A stretch of DNA of 64,000 nt from Cruorifilaria tuberocauda. Its lineage: Eukaryota; Nematoda; Chromadorea; Rhabditida; Onchocercidae. The notes beneath the pieces were generated by a model, which had not been told where the DNA came from, did no database searches, and saw nothing but the letters and a program-made list of their open reading frames with translations. Each line of letters begins with the position of its first letter. The stretch's first letter is position 1. Positions 49,101 through 61,200 of this stretch are shown piece by piece. Location of the stretch: NCBI GenBank assembly GCA_013365365.1, contig JABVXU010000031.1, positions 186,001-250,000 of the forward strand, in the 5' to 3' direction. The position numbers and the translations under genes are program-made.

Positions 49101-52100
49101 AGAGCATTTAAATCTCGTTTTTAGTTTGACAACGATTTTAACATTTATCGTTTCGTGTTAGCATGTGAAAGAGTACTGAAGAAAAATAAAGATGTTGTGG
49201 TTACTGCTGCTAAAGCTCTCGATAATCATTTGCGTGTTCGAAAAGCACTCAATTTGGTTTGTTTAAATTTGAGTTATAATCTTCTAAATCCTTTTTTAGG
49301 GATAACGAAAATTAAATGCTTTTCTTGATTTCGTCGCTGCTATATTAAGATAAATTGTTGCAGGATAATTTGCCAGATCTTCCATTTCCCCAAAATCCCA
49401 TTTACTCATTGAAATTGTTTCCGATGGGAAGTATTTTGAATTTAACAGATAATTACAACAGATTATTATGGTATGTGGAGTATAAGACAGTCAATGTTGA
49501 GGTTGGTGTTAAGAATTTCTTTTTAAATATGTTACATTAGATTATCATCGCAGAGAGAAGGCAAATTACTGATGATCATGCTGATAAATGAGTTCTTTCA
49601 TAATCGAAAACGGAATATGACTTCAACAATCTCTTAATTCGCAAGAGTGAAAAAACTACAGTAATCAATTGAATTTTTGCTGTTGCTAACTTTAAAGAGT
49701 GAAAAAAAGTAAAAATTGTTTACAGGCTATGGCCCAAACACTGCGCAGTTCGGAATCTATACGCTTGCAATTTCGCCAATTCGAACATATGCTCAAAAGA
49801 GTCAATCAGCAAGTGAAAGATAATTAGCTCACAAAATCTTTAAGAATGTGGCAAATATTTCCACTGAATTAGCTATATAATTTTGTTTTAAGATTTGTGA
49901 ATTAAAAGTTCAGCTTTTATAGAATTTTTAATTACCTTTCTGTCACTATCTATAATCTAGCTCCTTTGCTCCATAATAAAAAAACTTTTTATAATTCCAC
50001 TAAACTTTAAACGCAGCAATTCGCAGTCAAACAGTGATATTAACTTTTCATAATAGTTAAAGCAAATCTGATATAAGAAAAAGGAAACAATCTAGAAATG
50101 AATTTTTTTCATTCTTACCATCACGGAAATTTTCAAGATTTCAGGAAAAAAAAACTGGCAGACTAAGTGGTTTAAGACATATCATTGATCTAAATGGCTA
50201 TGAAATTAATCCGTTTACTATGATCTTCGCTACGAATGGCAATTTAGCTTATTTCTCTCAATTACTTCATTTTGACAATTATCCTGAACTAGTAAGTTTC
50301 AAAATTTCCTTTACGGATTTTCTGAAATGCTTCTGGAAGAGTTGACACATTCTTAATCAAAAAATCTTTTTTTTTTAGATTCCAATCATTAGAAAATTTC
50401 TACCACAATACTATTAAATTTAATTATTGACTCGGAAGCAAACTTAACAAAACTAGATTATTTCAGGTAAGTCCGGTGGAGATGGTAAATATTTCGAAAT
50501 GGATTCATGTTCCTTACAAAATAGCACGAGCAGTGATGCCTGAGAGCTTTATAGAGCGTTTCCGATTACACAATGAAGATTTCTTGTCTAATTTACTGAA
50601 AGAGATTAAAATTGAAGATATCCCTGTGACTTTAGGAGGCAAAAACGAGGTAACTCATTATAAGAGAGAACTTTGGAATAGTTCTACAAATTCTGCGAAA
50701 AAAATTACCAGTATGAAAAGTCAAATGTGATATATGTGATAATTTAGAATTTAGCACAAATGAATCAAGAATAGTTTCTAAGCGTTTTCTTATTGTAATG
50801 AAATGTATGTTAACATATTTCATACTGGTAACTTAATGACAAAAATACATCGTTTCTTCCTCTTAAAAACACAGACTCAGTTCCAAATTATGTAGTACAT
50901 ATTTTGAATAGAATTAACAGAAACTTTTAAAGCTAACGAAATTTGATGATGCAAAATTAGACTAACTTATGCAGGAAATTCAATGTCAACCAGCAGTACA
51001 AAAACAATACGCCAGATCGAGAAGCCTCGAATCTCCAAGCAATTTAGAAACGATCACAATTTTACCGGGAAAACGACGTCAAATTTGTGTAGACGTAAAG
51101 GATAAAGGAGGCAGATTACAGTGGTATTTTACTACGGATAGCGATATCAATTTCGGCGTATTTTACGAGGTGATGAAAAAAATTTGAGCACGGTTTTAGT
51201 TTGCAAAGGTGGAATCACAGCACCAGCAAAAAAATTACTAATATAAAGACCTCTTCAGCCAGCGGATGAATTTAAAGAAAATATTATTTAATATCGTAGA
51301 TTCGTTACAAATAAATCTGAATATAAGATAACAATATATGCTAACAATGTGATTTAGCTTGATAGAATAATTCGTTTACTTCATGAAAGTAAAAATCTGT
51401 GCAAATATTAGGAAAATTTAAATTTCAGCCTTCGCAACAAATCATATCATCGAATAGAGAGATAAGCGGTATGCAACACGAGAAAGACATTGATACTGAT
51501 AAACTTGAAATGGTTTATCCATGGCTCAAACTGAGCGCGAGATTAGTACCTGAAGCGGATTCAATAGAATGTATAACACCGGGTCGTTATTGGATAATTA
51601 TTTGCAATAAATCATCCTGGATGCGCCGGAAAATAGTAAACCTAATCATTCAGCTAATATACAAGGATAATGATTTTGCTAAACGGTGTCACAGCGATGG
51701 AACATTTGACAACTGTTCGAAACCGTTCGTTACTGATTGTTTGTTATAACTTTAAGGAAGTAAAATTTTCATAAAATTTTGAAAGAAGAAATTATTTGCA
51801 TAGGATATTTTGGAACCCAATTTTTTTTCTCCCGGAACCTAGCAAATGGGTACAAGGAAAGCAGGATATATGAGTTCAAGTTTCGAAAAGAAGATTAAAC
51901 ATTATAAAGAATGGAAGGAAAGGATAGTTGTATTTAAAAATTTTACTTTGTTTTTCAAAAATAAGCAAAACGTCAATATTATAATCCGTTATAAATTGTA
52001 TTAGATTATCTTGAAATAACTATATTAAGTTTAATGGTTTTCAATGGAGAAAATGTTTAGATCACAGTAACAATTTTTACAGTCATTGCAATAAATTACT

Positions 52101-55100
52101 GTGAAATAAGAACAAAAATAAGCCAGCTGTAAAATTTTCTAATGGTAGCTTGGTCTAACTATCAATGAAATGACAATGGAATTTAATTTATCAAATTGAA
52201 TGAAAAAGAAAATGCCCACTCTCTTCAGTTTTTAATATTTTCTACCGTATAATACTACCAAAATGATGTGTTTGAAGAACTGTGAATGTCACTAATTTAA
52301 TTTTCGGAGTATTTTTTCCCGAAATTAGTGATATTTAAATGACCATAGATGATAAAAACGATTCTTATTAAACAGAAGCATAGAAGTTTAAATATAACAT
52401 TTACACAAGCCTCCAATCTCACAAAAGATGATTTATGATGTGTACATCTGAAAAACTTATACCTATAACTTTATAACTTACCGGACTCAGTTCGCTGATG
52501 TTTTCCATATAACCAAAAAATCGCCCGCCAGTATTCAGAGAAAACAATTCGATAACTTCATGTTTGGTGCATGCCGTTGCAACAACCAAGAAATCATTTT
52601 CAGTGTCCAAATTTCGGACTACTTGAAAAAATAGAAAAGTTTTTATGGCATAAACATTGGAAATAAAATGTCAACAAGTTAGATGGTTTTATTAGATTCT
52701 GTCAACTAATGAAGTATAAGAATAAGTTGACTAACATTAACTGATTAGTATGCAATCATAACTTACGGCCCAAAAACTTACATTCGGCACATTTTTCTAA
52801 ACGAACATTCCTCACGTCCTCATCTTGACCATGTAATAACAAATCCAAATTATCCAAGAAAAGAACTGAAGGTTGGCGTCGCCTTAGGCGCGCTACTGCA
52901 GCTTTCAATACATCTTGGAATTTTTCAATTGATTTTCCTATAAACAGGTGGTCCAGAAATCAGTAAACAGTTCTGAAAAACAATATTCGTGCTAAGTGAT
53001 ACCCACAAAGGTAGTAACTAATTAAGCCTCTAAAATATATGATAAATTTAGTTTTCATTTTACGGAATTCCACACAACATAACCTAATACATAACCTAAT
53101 AAACCGTTCAGAGAACAAAATGAGAATATAAACAAATCTGAACAAAATAAATAGCAATAGCATCGCATTAATATATTCAATATTAAGAAATGAATAAAAA
53201 TATATCACTTCTAAATTTTAGGAAGAAATAAAAATCACCATTCCATTCAGAGCAATATATACATTCGCTGTAAACAGCTAAGTGAGAGTGCAGTAGTTTT
53301 TCTGCAAGCAAGTGTAAAATAGTTGTTTTGCCCGTTGATTTATTACCCACTATGAAAACATTTTCTGATGAGGAAAAAGTAGACTTCTCCAAATGATATA
53401 CAATATACATGTAACATCTTTCAATAAATGCAATTTGAAACCTGAAAATATTTAACATCAGTTCCAACTGCGCTAAACAGTAATCTTTCCAGCTGCGTTC
53501 AATAATTCTGCCATTTTAAAATGTTCATGGAATATCCGCTCACTCTGCCTGTTTTCCTGTCCCATTGAATACTATCTTTTTCCTATTTCTTTTGCTGAAA
53601 TACAGAAATATCCAATGAATAAAACATACGTAAGTTTGATTACTTCATTCTTCCATCCACCAAAATTTACAACTGCCTTGTCGATATCTTCATTTACATC
53701 TGTTCTTTGCACTTGCATAAAGCTGTCCTTCATCAACTTGGTATTCTGAAAAATAGAAAAATTCTTTATTTATGTACTAACTGTTAAACCAAAAATTAAA
53801 ATTTGTTTCAACTAATACTGTCAGACGTCTTCTTAGAATCTTCCGAAGCCCAAATACGAGTTGTCGCTGCAATTTTACTGTAAAAATTTTCATTAAATTA
53901 TTATTGACTACTTCCTTAAAAATTTCTTAAAAACTTTCACAAAACATGTATAACATGAAATGCTTCATTTACCGGGTATTCAAGTTTTGGAAACATATCA
54001 TTAGTGAAGACGAAACATTTCCGAGACCAACCATCTTTTTTTCCATCAAGGTAGGGTCGAATCCGACACTGTATACGAGTTTTGTCTAGAAAACATTTTA
54101 TTTTTATTAATTTTAAAGTAGATTAAAGTTTAATTTAAACTTACTGGTTAAGTTTATTTCCAATTTGAGTCCATCAATTGGCACAATGATTGGATAATGC
54201 CGGCAAGTCTTCCACAAACGATTTCGCAAATGTTCGTTGAAATTACCAGGTAACTTGCCCTAAATCATACAAGGAGTTTGCAAATATTGAATTTCTTAAT
54301 TTAAAAATTTAGCGATGTGAAATACAATCACACTCGGAAGAATCGTAAATTTATAGACAAAAACTGTTCTAACTTCTGACAATGCTTCGACAGTTTCAAG
54401 CTGATAAATGTGATCCCTTCGTAAGGGGGATACTTTAATCCATTCATATTCTCCGTTCATAAGTTGATAGAGCCCAGGAGAAAAGGCGCAATGATAAGAA
54501 TCATATTGCTATAATCGAACAAAAGTTCCATACAGAAATCGTTTCAATTAATCGATACAAACTTTGAAAATGGAATGAAACTGATGTAGAAATGTAAATA
54601 GAAAAAGAAATTTGTAATCCGGAAATTTAACTGAATTTCTGCAATTAAATTTCATGTGAAACTAGACAATTAGTTGCACAGAAAATTGACAAGGATAGCT
54701 TCCATTAAAAATAAATAAACAGAGTTTTACTTAATATTTAGCTAGAAGAAATGCAAAGCACTATAGTACGGAATCTTAAAATACCTTCAAACAATCTCTT
54801 AATGCAGCAAAACGAGAACATGCTCTCGGTAGTTCAATAAGTAAGGCATGCGTTGTCTGACCGGTTTCACTATTACAAACAGTTGATATTGAAATGATTT
54901 CTGAATCACTCTGACCTAAAATTGACAGGGATCTTCGCAGCTGATAAAATAAGCAATCTATTAACAGTGTCACTCAGAAGTTCTTCCTTTTTTTCATTAA
55001 GTGTTAAAATTTTCCATTTTCGTTTGATTCATCGTGATGAATATGATTTCTGCAATGATGAAATCGTTAATAACTACAAAAAAAAAAAACATACTGAAAT

Positions 55101-57560
55101 TGAGTCTGAAGACGGCAAGTATATCCAGTTCTTCTACAAAAACATCGTTGATCAGCATTTCAGGCAATACCCGAGCTGTAGTCTTATTAAGAACATCACC
55201 ACAGTAATCTTGAATTCCGAACACAAAGGGCCTAGGAGCTAAATTCGAGAATAGATTCTTCATTCTATATGCAAATGATTCTGGAGGTATTCCCGAAACG
55301 TCTCTTGAACTGGTTTTTCCATGATCACTAGGATTCGAGTGGAAAGGCTTCACATGTACCTTCGTAAATTCACACAAACAAGCATTTTCCATCAAAGATG
55401 AAAATGCCTCGATTCGAGCTGAAATCCTTTCACAGTTTATTTGTCCCTATATTTACTTGCCAACAGATAAACGTAAAAGAGAATTTAAGGAAAAGAGAAA
55501 TGAAAAAAAAAAAGAGCTGCTCTTCACAAATTGAAAGTGAGCCAAAATGGAAATCAGAATAAAAATTTTATATGAAATCAGAAACAAGTATGTTTTTACG
55601 CACCTTTAAACATATTAACACCAAAAATTCAGGTAGAGAGTAACATAAAACTAAAACTTTCGCTAATCAATTAACAAATCGATGCTTAATCATGCTACAA
55701 CAATTTAATTTTGATTTCGAAATTTATACGTTAATTTTTCAGCAAAGTACCAGTGAATCTGTAGACTACAAAATTGAATATCTTACCATAAAATTGTTCC
55801 TTTTTTAGAAGATTATAGAAAATCACAAAATTGTATGCAGACAGATATCACATATAACTTTCATAGATTGCTTCAAGGTTAATCATTTATCAAAAATGAC
55901 TACTATAAACTTAAGATCGGAGAAAACACAGCAAATAAGCAGAAAGTTTGAGCGGTTAACCTGTTAAATTTAAGAATGAGAGTATTAAAGTTTGTTAGCA
56001 TGATCTAATAAAAAAAACAATGCAAAATATATAAATAAAAAAACAAAAGGCAGAGGCAAAAAACATAAAGCTTTTGTCTTACCAACAGTGAAATAAATAT
56101 AAAGATTTTGAGCAATCCAAATCGGATATGTTTGGCCAACAGTAATTAACTGAACTTGTTCCAGAAGTAATTCTTCAATTCGTTGTGCAGAATTTTGCTG
56201 AAAAAGTCGTTTTTGTAACTTCAAAAATTTGAAGTTATCTAGTTAATTTTTTTCAGAAGTTGTTACGTGTTACAGAAGACAAACACCTAATTACTAAGAC
56301 TAAGGAAAAATCAAAATTATGTCCTGTCATTGCAGAGTTGTACCTGCTTTCCAATAAATTTCCCCCCTTCCCCCACCCACCCCTCCACATTTTCGGTCTG
56401 TGGATGGCTTGATATCCGGATATGAAATGAGGAACTGTATTAATGAGTACAGAGCGAGTTGTGATTGAAATTTAGAAGTACTAAAATTTGAACAAGTCGG
56501 TTCTAAGCAAAAATGCTAATTATAATTGAAAAAATTACTTTAATGATTTTTTTCACATTTTCTAGGATGTGATGATTTGCACGAACAATGAAAATTTACT
56601 AGCATCAGTCCTAAATTCAGTACATTGTGAGACATAATTACAGCTTATATAAATATACAATTATATAAATACATAGAAGTGAAATTTTCTTCTCGCTAGA
56701 TTGATATCAAAATCAGTATTTCCTAACTTTTTTTGTACAATAAAACATACGACAACATCCCAATCCCTGGCTGAAGCTAGCTCCACTTCAAATGAACTGC
56801 ATATGGGAGCCGTTTTTATCTTCTGAACAATTACCTGTAAATTAATTCAGAATAAATCAATTTCACTGTCATAATGACAACTTGATTTGTGAAAATATTT
56901 CGAAAATACTATTTCAACATAGTGGCAAGAGTGAAGCAGTATTACCTCTTCATTTTCATGAAGGCCAAACAAGTCCGCGAATATTTTGTTGATAAATAAT
57001 ATTTTAGGTTTATAACGACAGTAATCATTTGGAGCAAAAACTTGAATTATACAACAGTTTGTTGGATTTTCACACCTGATAATGTTGTATGCGCCCGAAG
57101 TTGTTGCATTAACCTGAATAATAATCATTATTAAGAAAATACTTTCTAGCTAGGCAAAGAAAATTACACAATGCGACTCGATCTCTATTCCTTCAGTATT
57201 CCTTAACTAAAAAACACATAAACTAGAATTACAGAAAGCAAACAAAATATACAAACAGTTACTTAAATAATAAATTCCCACATTCTCTCTGATTTAATGC
57301 TTCCTGTACTTCCCATGTACAATGAATTTTTCAAAAAAGATAAGGAACAAACAGAATCCGAAAAAAATAATGGAAAATTTTGCCAGCCTGTTTCATGAAA
57401 GCACCGCTTATACTTCTCATTACTGACTTAACCACAAATATTCTTAGTATTCAGTAACCTGTATGCTAGTCGTTCGTGCTATATCACTATATCGTTGTTG
57501 GATATATCCGAAACAATTCCTTCGCTGATGGTATTTCAACACAGCACTATACGTCCCCAT
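43162..57560 (-). CDS. PEX1: peroxisome biogenesis AAA ATPase PEX1
   Basis: A large minus-strand gene, about 18-20 exons over 14.4 kb; ATG at 57560, TAG at 43162. The N-terminal exons fit the PEX1 N-domain ([55 protein letters not shown]). AAA domain D1 has Walker [11 protein letters not shown] (about 53320) and a degenerate Walker [12 protein letters not shown] (about 52860). D2 has the upstream [14 protein letters not shown], Walker A GPSGCGKT (about 45200), Walker [17 protein letters not shown] (about 44530) and the second region of homology [20 protein letters not shown]. The last residues, PGLLTTLA, resemble the family C-terminus. PEX1 with PEX6 extracts ubiquitinated PEX5 from peroxisomes. 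The intron 45983-52491, between D1 and D2, contains other genes. A short upstream ORF overlaps the start. Confidence 0.95.
46187..48569 (-). CDS. unidentified gene nested in a PEX1 intron, same strand as PEX1
   Basis: Several minus-strand segments look coding and carry plausible splice sites: 48569 down to about 48412 ([19 protein letters not shown] ... [17 protein letters not shown]); about 47976-48025; 47368-47466 ([19 protein letters not shown]); 46907-46982 ([20 protein letters not shown]); 46645-46699 ([19 protein letters not shown]); and 46187-46324 ([16 protein letters not shown], ending FGKVCDSF then TAG). The last three join cleanly in phase 0. The 5' junctions do not resolve, so the model is incomplete. 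I do not recognise the family. The LLRLEIL segment faintly recalls replication factors of the Sld3/Treslin type, but that is only a hint. These exons do not fit PEX1, whose D1 exon joins directly to the exon at 45833-45982. Confidence 0.4.
48619..48628 (+). other. putative trans-splice acceptor of the nested CRAL-TRIO/GOLD gene
   Basis: TTTTATTCCAG ends at 48624, only 4 bases before the ATG at 48629. No upstream exon is evident, so spliced-leader addition is the simplest reading. Confidence 0.5.
48629..51749 (+). CDS. CRAL-TRIO (SEC14-like) and GOLD domain protein
   Basis: Eight plus-strand exons, all phase 0: 48629-48733, 49125-49256, 49364-49501, 49726-49812, 50145-50291, 50467-50649, 50975-51169 and 51429-51749, about 436 residues. 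The CRAL-TRIO N-terminal helices are in exon 2 ([20 protein letters not shown]). The lipid-binding core covers exons 3-6, with [27 protein letters not shown] and the late [15 protein letters not shown] domain follows: [34 protein letters not shown] and a closing [18 protein letters not shown]. This is the nematode CGR-1/CTG-type arrangement; family members bind hydrophobic ligands and act in membrane or Ras-related signalling. There is no signal peptide. The gene lies wholly inside a PEX1 intron, on the opposite strand. Confidence 0.9.
51750..52491. other. remainder of the PEX1 intron, no gene seen
   Basis: About 740 A/T-rich bases between the stop of the nested CRAL-TRIO/GOLD gene and the next PEX1 exon. 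It must hold that gene's 3' UTR; no further coding sequence is visible. Confidence 0.55.
56361..56392. repeat. C-rich pyrimidine tract in a PEX1 intron
   Basis: About 30 bases of mostly C with T and a few A, in an intron near the 5' end of PEX1. The complementary strand is a G-rich run with several short G clusters. Confidence 0.7.
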
Positions 57561-57576
57561 CAGTAAGTGTTACCAT
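57547..57576 (-). other. short upstream ORF overlapping the PEX1 start
   Basis: On the minus strand an ATG at 57576 opens a 9-codon frame (MVTLTDGDV) that stops at 57547, past the PEX1 ATG at 57560 and out of frame with it. A TTTCAG acceptor ending at 57581 would, if used for trans-splicing, leave this ATG as the first in the mRNA. Confidence 0.5.
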
Positions 57577-58225
57577 TGACCTGAAATTAATGTTCAATAA
57601 GCTACCAGTAAACATTGGTACTAACCACTGATCAGTCAGCTACTAGAAGCAGCAGTAACTGATTGCATTGTAGATAACCTCCTGCATACAATGACAGTGC
57701 CTCAAGAACGTGAAGAAAAAAGTGTATGTCCAACTTAGAGGTCCTAGATACGTTGTGTGTTGCGAAGTGGACTTCCATGAAGAAATTTAGCGCAACGAGA
57801 ACAGAGTGATGGACACGTGGCTTTAAAGTGAGGCTTTTACAAACGTGAGGGTTTACGTTTGATTTTTTCCTAATGATGGTGATACGTGGATTATTTTGCT
57901 TGGTTTAGTTTAAGTTTTTCTTATTTTGTTGAGTAAATTATATATCATATTAAGATACAAACCTTTGTCCGATGAATCTACTAGTGAGATACTTATTATT
58001 TCTATTCCAGAACGCAAAAATTAAACCTAATCTTAAGAGGATAAAGTTTAGGGTCAAAAAAAAAAATTAAGACGTTTCATTTGATGATTAGATTTTGTTC
58101 TTCAATTAACTATTAAAAATTCGAAAGGCTTTTTTGACGCGATAAATGTTATACTTGTGAAGTTCTTTATTTCTTCCCATTTTTTATACTTTAAGCTTTT
58201 TTTATTTGACAGCAAAATTGTAGGT
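57561..58225. promoter_or_regulatory. shared divergent promoter region of PEX1 and STT3
   Basis: 665 bases between the start codons of two divergently oriented conserved genes, so both promoters should lie here. The half next to PEX1 (57570-57840) is richer in G+C than usual for the window. No specific factor site is claimed. Confidence 0.55.
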
Positions 58226-61200
58226 ATGTCTGCAAGTGTTGCGAGGTTGTTAAGGTTGACACATGACAAGCAGGAAACTTTTCTCAAAATTTTGATTTTA
58301 GCACTGGCAGCTGTAGTCTCCTTCTCATGGTTAGTATGAAAGAATTTTTTTCTACTCAGTAACTGATTCCTGATGAAGACATGAGTGTTATTTATTTAAT
58401 TAAAGACATTCTGTCTTCTATCTTAAACTTGTATCAACTCACTCATCACTTCACTTAATTCCAATTAATTTTTAAATGTTCCTCACTCCTAACTTTTAAA
58501 TTTCCTTTTCCTTTTTTCAGCCGACTTTTTGCTGTAATCAGATTCGAATCAGTCATTCATGAAGTAAGTTAGCACCTTATCGTTTCGTCTCAAAAATGTT
58601 TCGAAATTTACAGTGCAGGAAGATTTCTAAGAAAAAAAGTTGACCGATAGAGTTTTTCATGTGATCCTATTAAATGTTTAATGTTATAGTTCGATCCTTA
58701 TTTCAATTATCGAACTACTCGATATCTGACTGATGAGGGTTATTATAATTTTCATAACTGGTTTGATGATCGGGCGTGGTATCCACTTGGGAGGATTATT
58801 GGTGGCACGATATATCCTGGTTCGTTTTTTTTTATTTTGATTTTTGATTACACCCACCACTTTTTGCTAGCCATTTCCTTATGAATATTTGTTTAGACTT
58901 ACTGATGAAATATATATTTAGGTTTAATGATAACAAGTGCTGTGATTCATCGTGTGCTACATTTCGTTCACTTCACATTACATGTGCGGGAAATTTGTGT
59001 ATTTCTTGCTCCACTTTTTAGTTCATTCACAGTTTTAATAACATATGCATTAACGAAAGAATTAAAGGTTTGTTTACTTTTGCATAAAATTTTTACCACA
59101 TGTTAACTTTTAATTTATCTATCTGATTTATCATATTTTTTTTACCATAACGAATTAATACGATATGAGAAATTTCTATCGCTCCTCTGCCAAATTTTGT
59201 TATCTAAACTAGTATAAGTCCTGTACTTATAAGATGATCAAAAAGTTTACCACGCTAAATCTGAATAATTCTAAGATGAAGTGGTACTTTCCTATCTCTT
59301 GGGCTTATTATAAAATTTCCGTTTGCATTTAAAATGTTCTTATCCATTTTTGTAGTTAAGCTGTATTATTTCTGGCTTAAATGAAAGCAATGGAAAGGAA
59401 CGTTGCGGTACTCAAAAAAAGTACTTACAAGGAAATATAAGCTTTAATGAATGGCAGGAAATTGTGCAGCAATATAATTTTAAAGACTTCCATGATTAAA
59501 CCACCTTCTCTCTAAATATCTTTAACGATGGTTGGATCGAACCATATACGATCATGTTTTGATAGTTCTGTTACTTAAAATGTGATTGTGACGTAATTTA
59601 TCGAAACTTGAATCATTGTCAGGCGTTTCTGTTCTAGGATGACGCGGCTGGACTTGTAGCTGCCTCCATGATTGCCATTGTGCCAGGTTATATATCGCGT
59701 TCCGTTGCTGGTTCATATGATAACGAAGGTATTGCCATATTTTGTATGTTATCTACCTATTATTTGTGGATCAGGGTATGTGTTTTATCTTTCATAAGTT
59801 GTTTAAGATGTTTACTTCGTATTAATAGCAGTCCTGTTTGTAAAAAGTTTTATCTTTATATTTTCTTTCAATTTCAGTTTGGAAAAATATCAAGAGATGC
59901 CATTGCTGAATTTTATAAAAATCTCGATACATAGTTTAAAATATTTAGGCAGTTAAGAGCGGTAGTGTATGTTGGTCAGTTTTATGCGCACTTGGTTATT
60001 TTTACATGGTTTCTTCATGGGGTGGTTATGTATTCTTGATTAATCTTATTCCACTGCATGTTTTGGTACTTATTTGTACCAGTCGATTCTCTAACAAAAT
60101 ATACATCGCTTATTCGACGGTTAGTTTTTCCGAGTGGTAGATCCGAAAAAGCAGAGAGAAGATAAGTATTAAATGTTAGAAGAATACTTTTTTGTTTTTT
60201 TGCTTATTGCAATGAGTTATTTAAGAATTTCTCTATTTTTATTTCTGGATTGTTTAAATATTTGTATCAACTTTGGTTGAAGATTTACTTATTACAAAGC
60301 TTTCCGGGTAACCATTTTGTATGCTTTTGAATATCTTTATTATTTAATAAAATGAAGATTTTAGTTCTACGTTATCGGAACTATATTTTCAATGCAAATT
60401 CCTTTTGTTGGTTTTCAACCTGTGCAAACTTCAGAGCATATGATGGTATGTCAAATTATATGAAATTTTCATTATTTGTTCTTAATCTACTTCAACTTTT
60501 AAACTTTTTTTAGCTTTGCTTATTAAATGTGTTTTATCTGTTATTTGAGAACTACACCTGAGATCGTACTTGCAATGTGGAATTATAAACTGTAATATTT
60601 TTAAGAAAGTATGTGGCATATGCCAAAATTTTGTATTTATTCTTCGTATGTTTCTGTTCTCTTAAATTTTCTTTGTTACTTCCAGGCGTTTGGCGTTTTT
60701 GGATTATGTCAAATTATCGCGTTTACTAAATGGCTGCGGGCACGAATGTCGGAATGGAATTTTCAATTTCTTTTTCGTTCAACTATTCTCTTTGCAGCAT
60801 GTGCTATTGCGATGAGCGTCATCGTTGCATCCTATTTAGGAAGTAAGTGCTTAAGGAGAATTTTTTTTGAGATAGTAGTTCGTATATTTAGATTATCCGT
60901 ATTTTCACTTCAGATGCAGATTTATAACGCAGCACTTACGTTTTTGACTTATTGATTTGTAAATCAACGTAGCAATAGGTTCTTGAGATTTTCTACCTAA
61001 AAATTCACTTAATTGATTTTCTAATATAACTGTGCTCATGGTCAACTTCCTTTTGCAAATAGAGTCATCCGCATTATTCCATTAACAAACAGTTATTCAG
61101 AATTGATTTTTCATCATCATGCTGTTTGCCTTCTCAATATACTTCAAGTCTTTGGAAACTCTTGATCTTCTATTATGCAATCTTTCCAAACTGTTATCGC

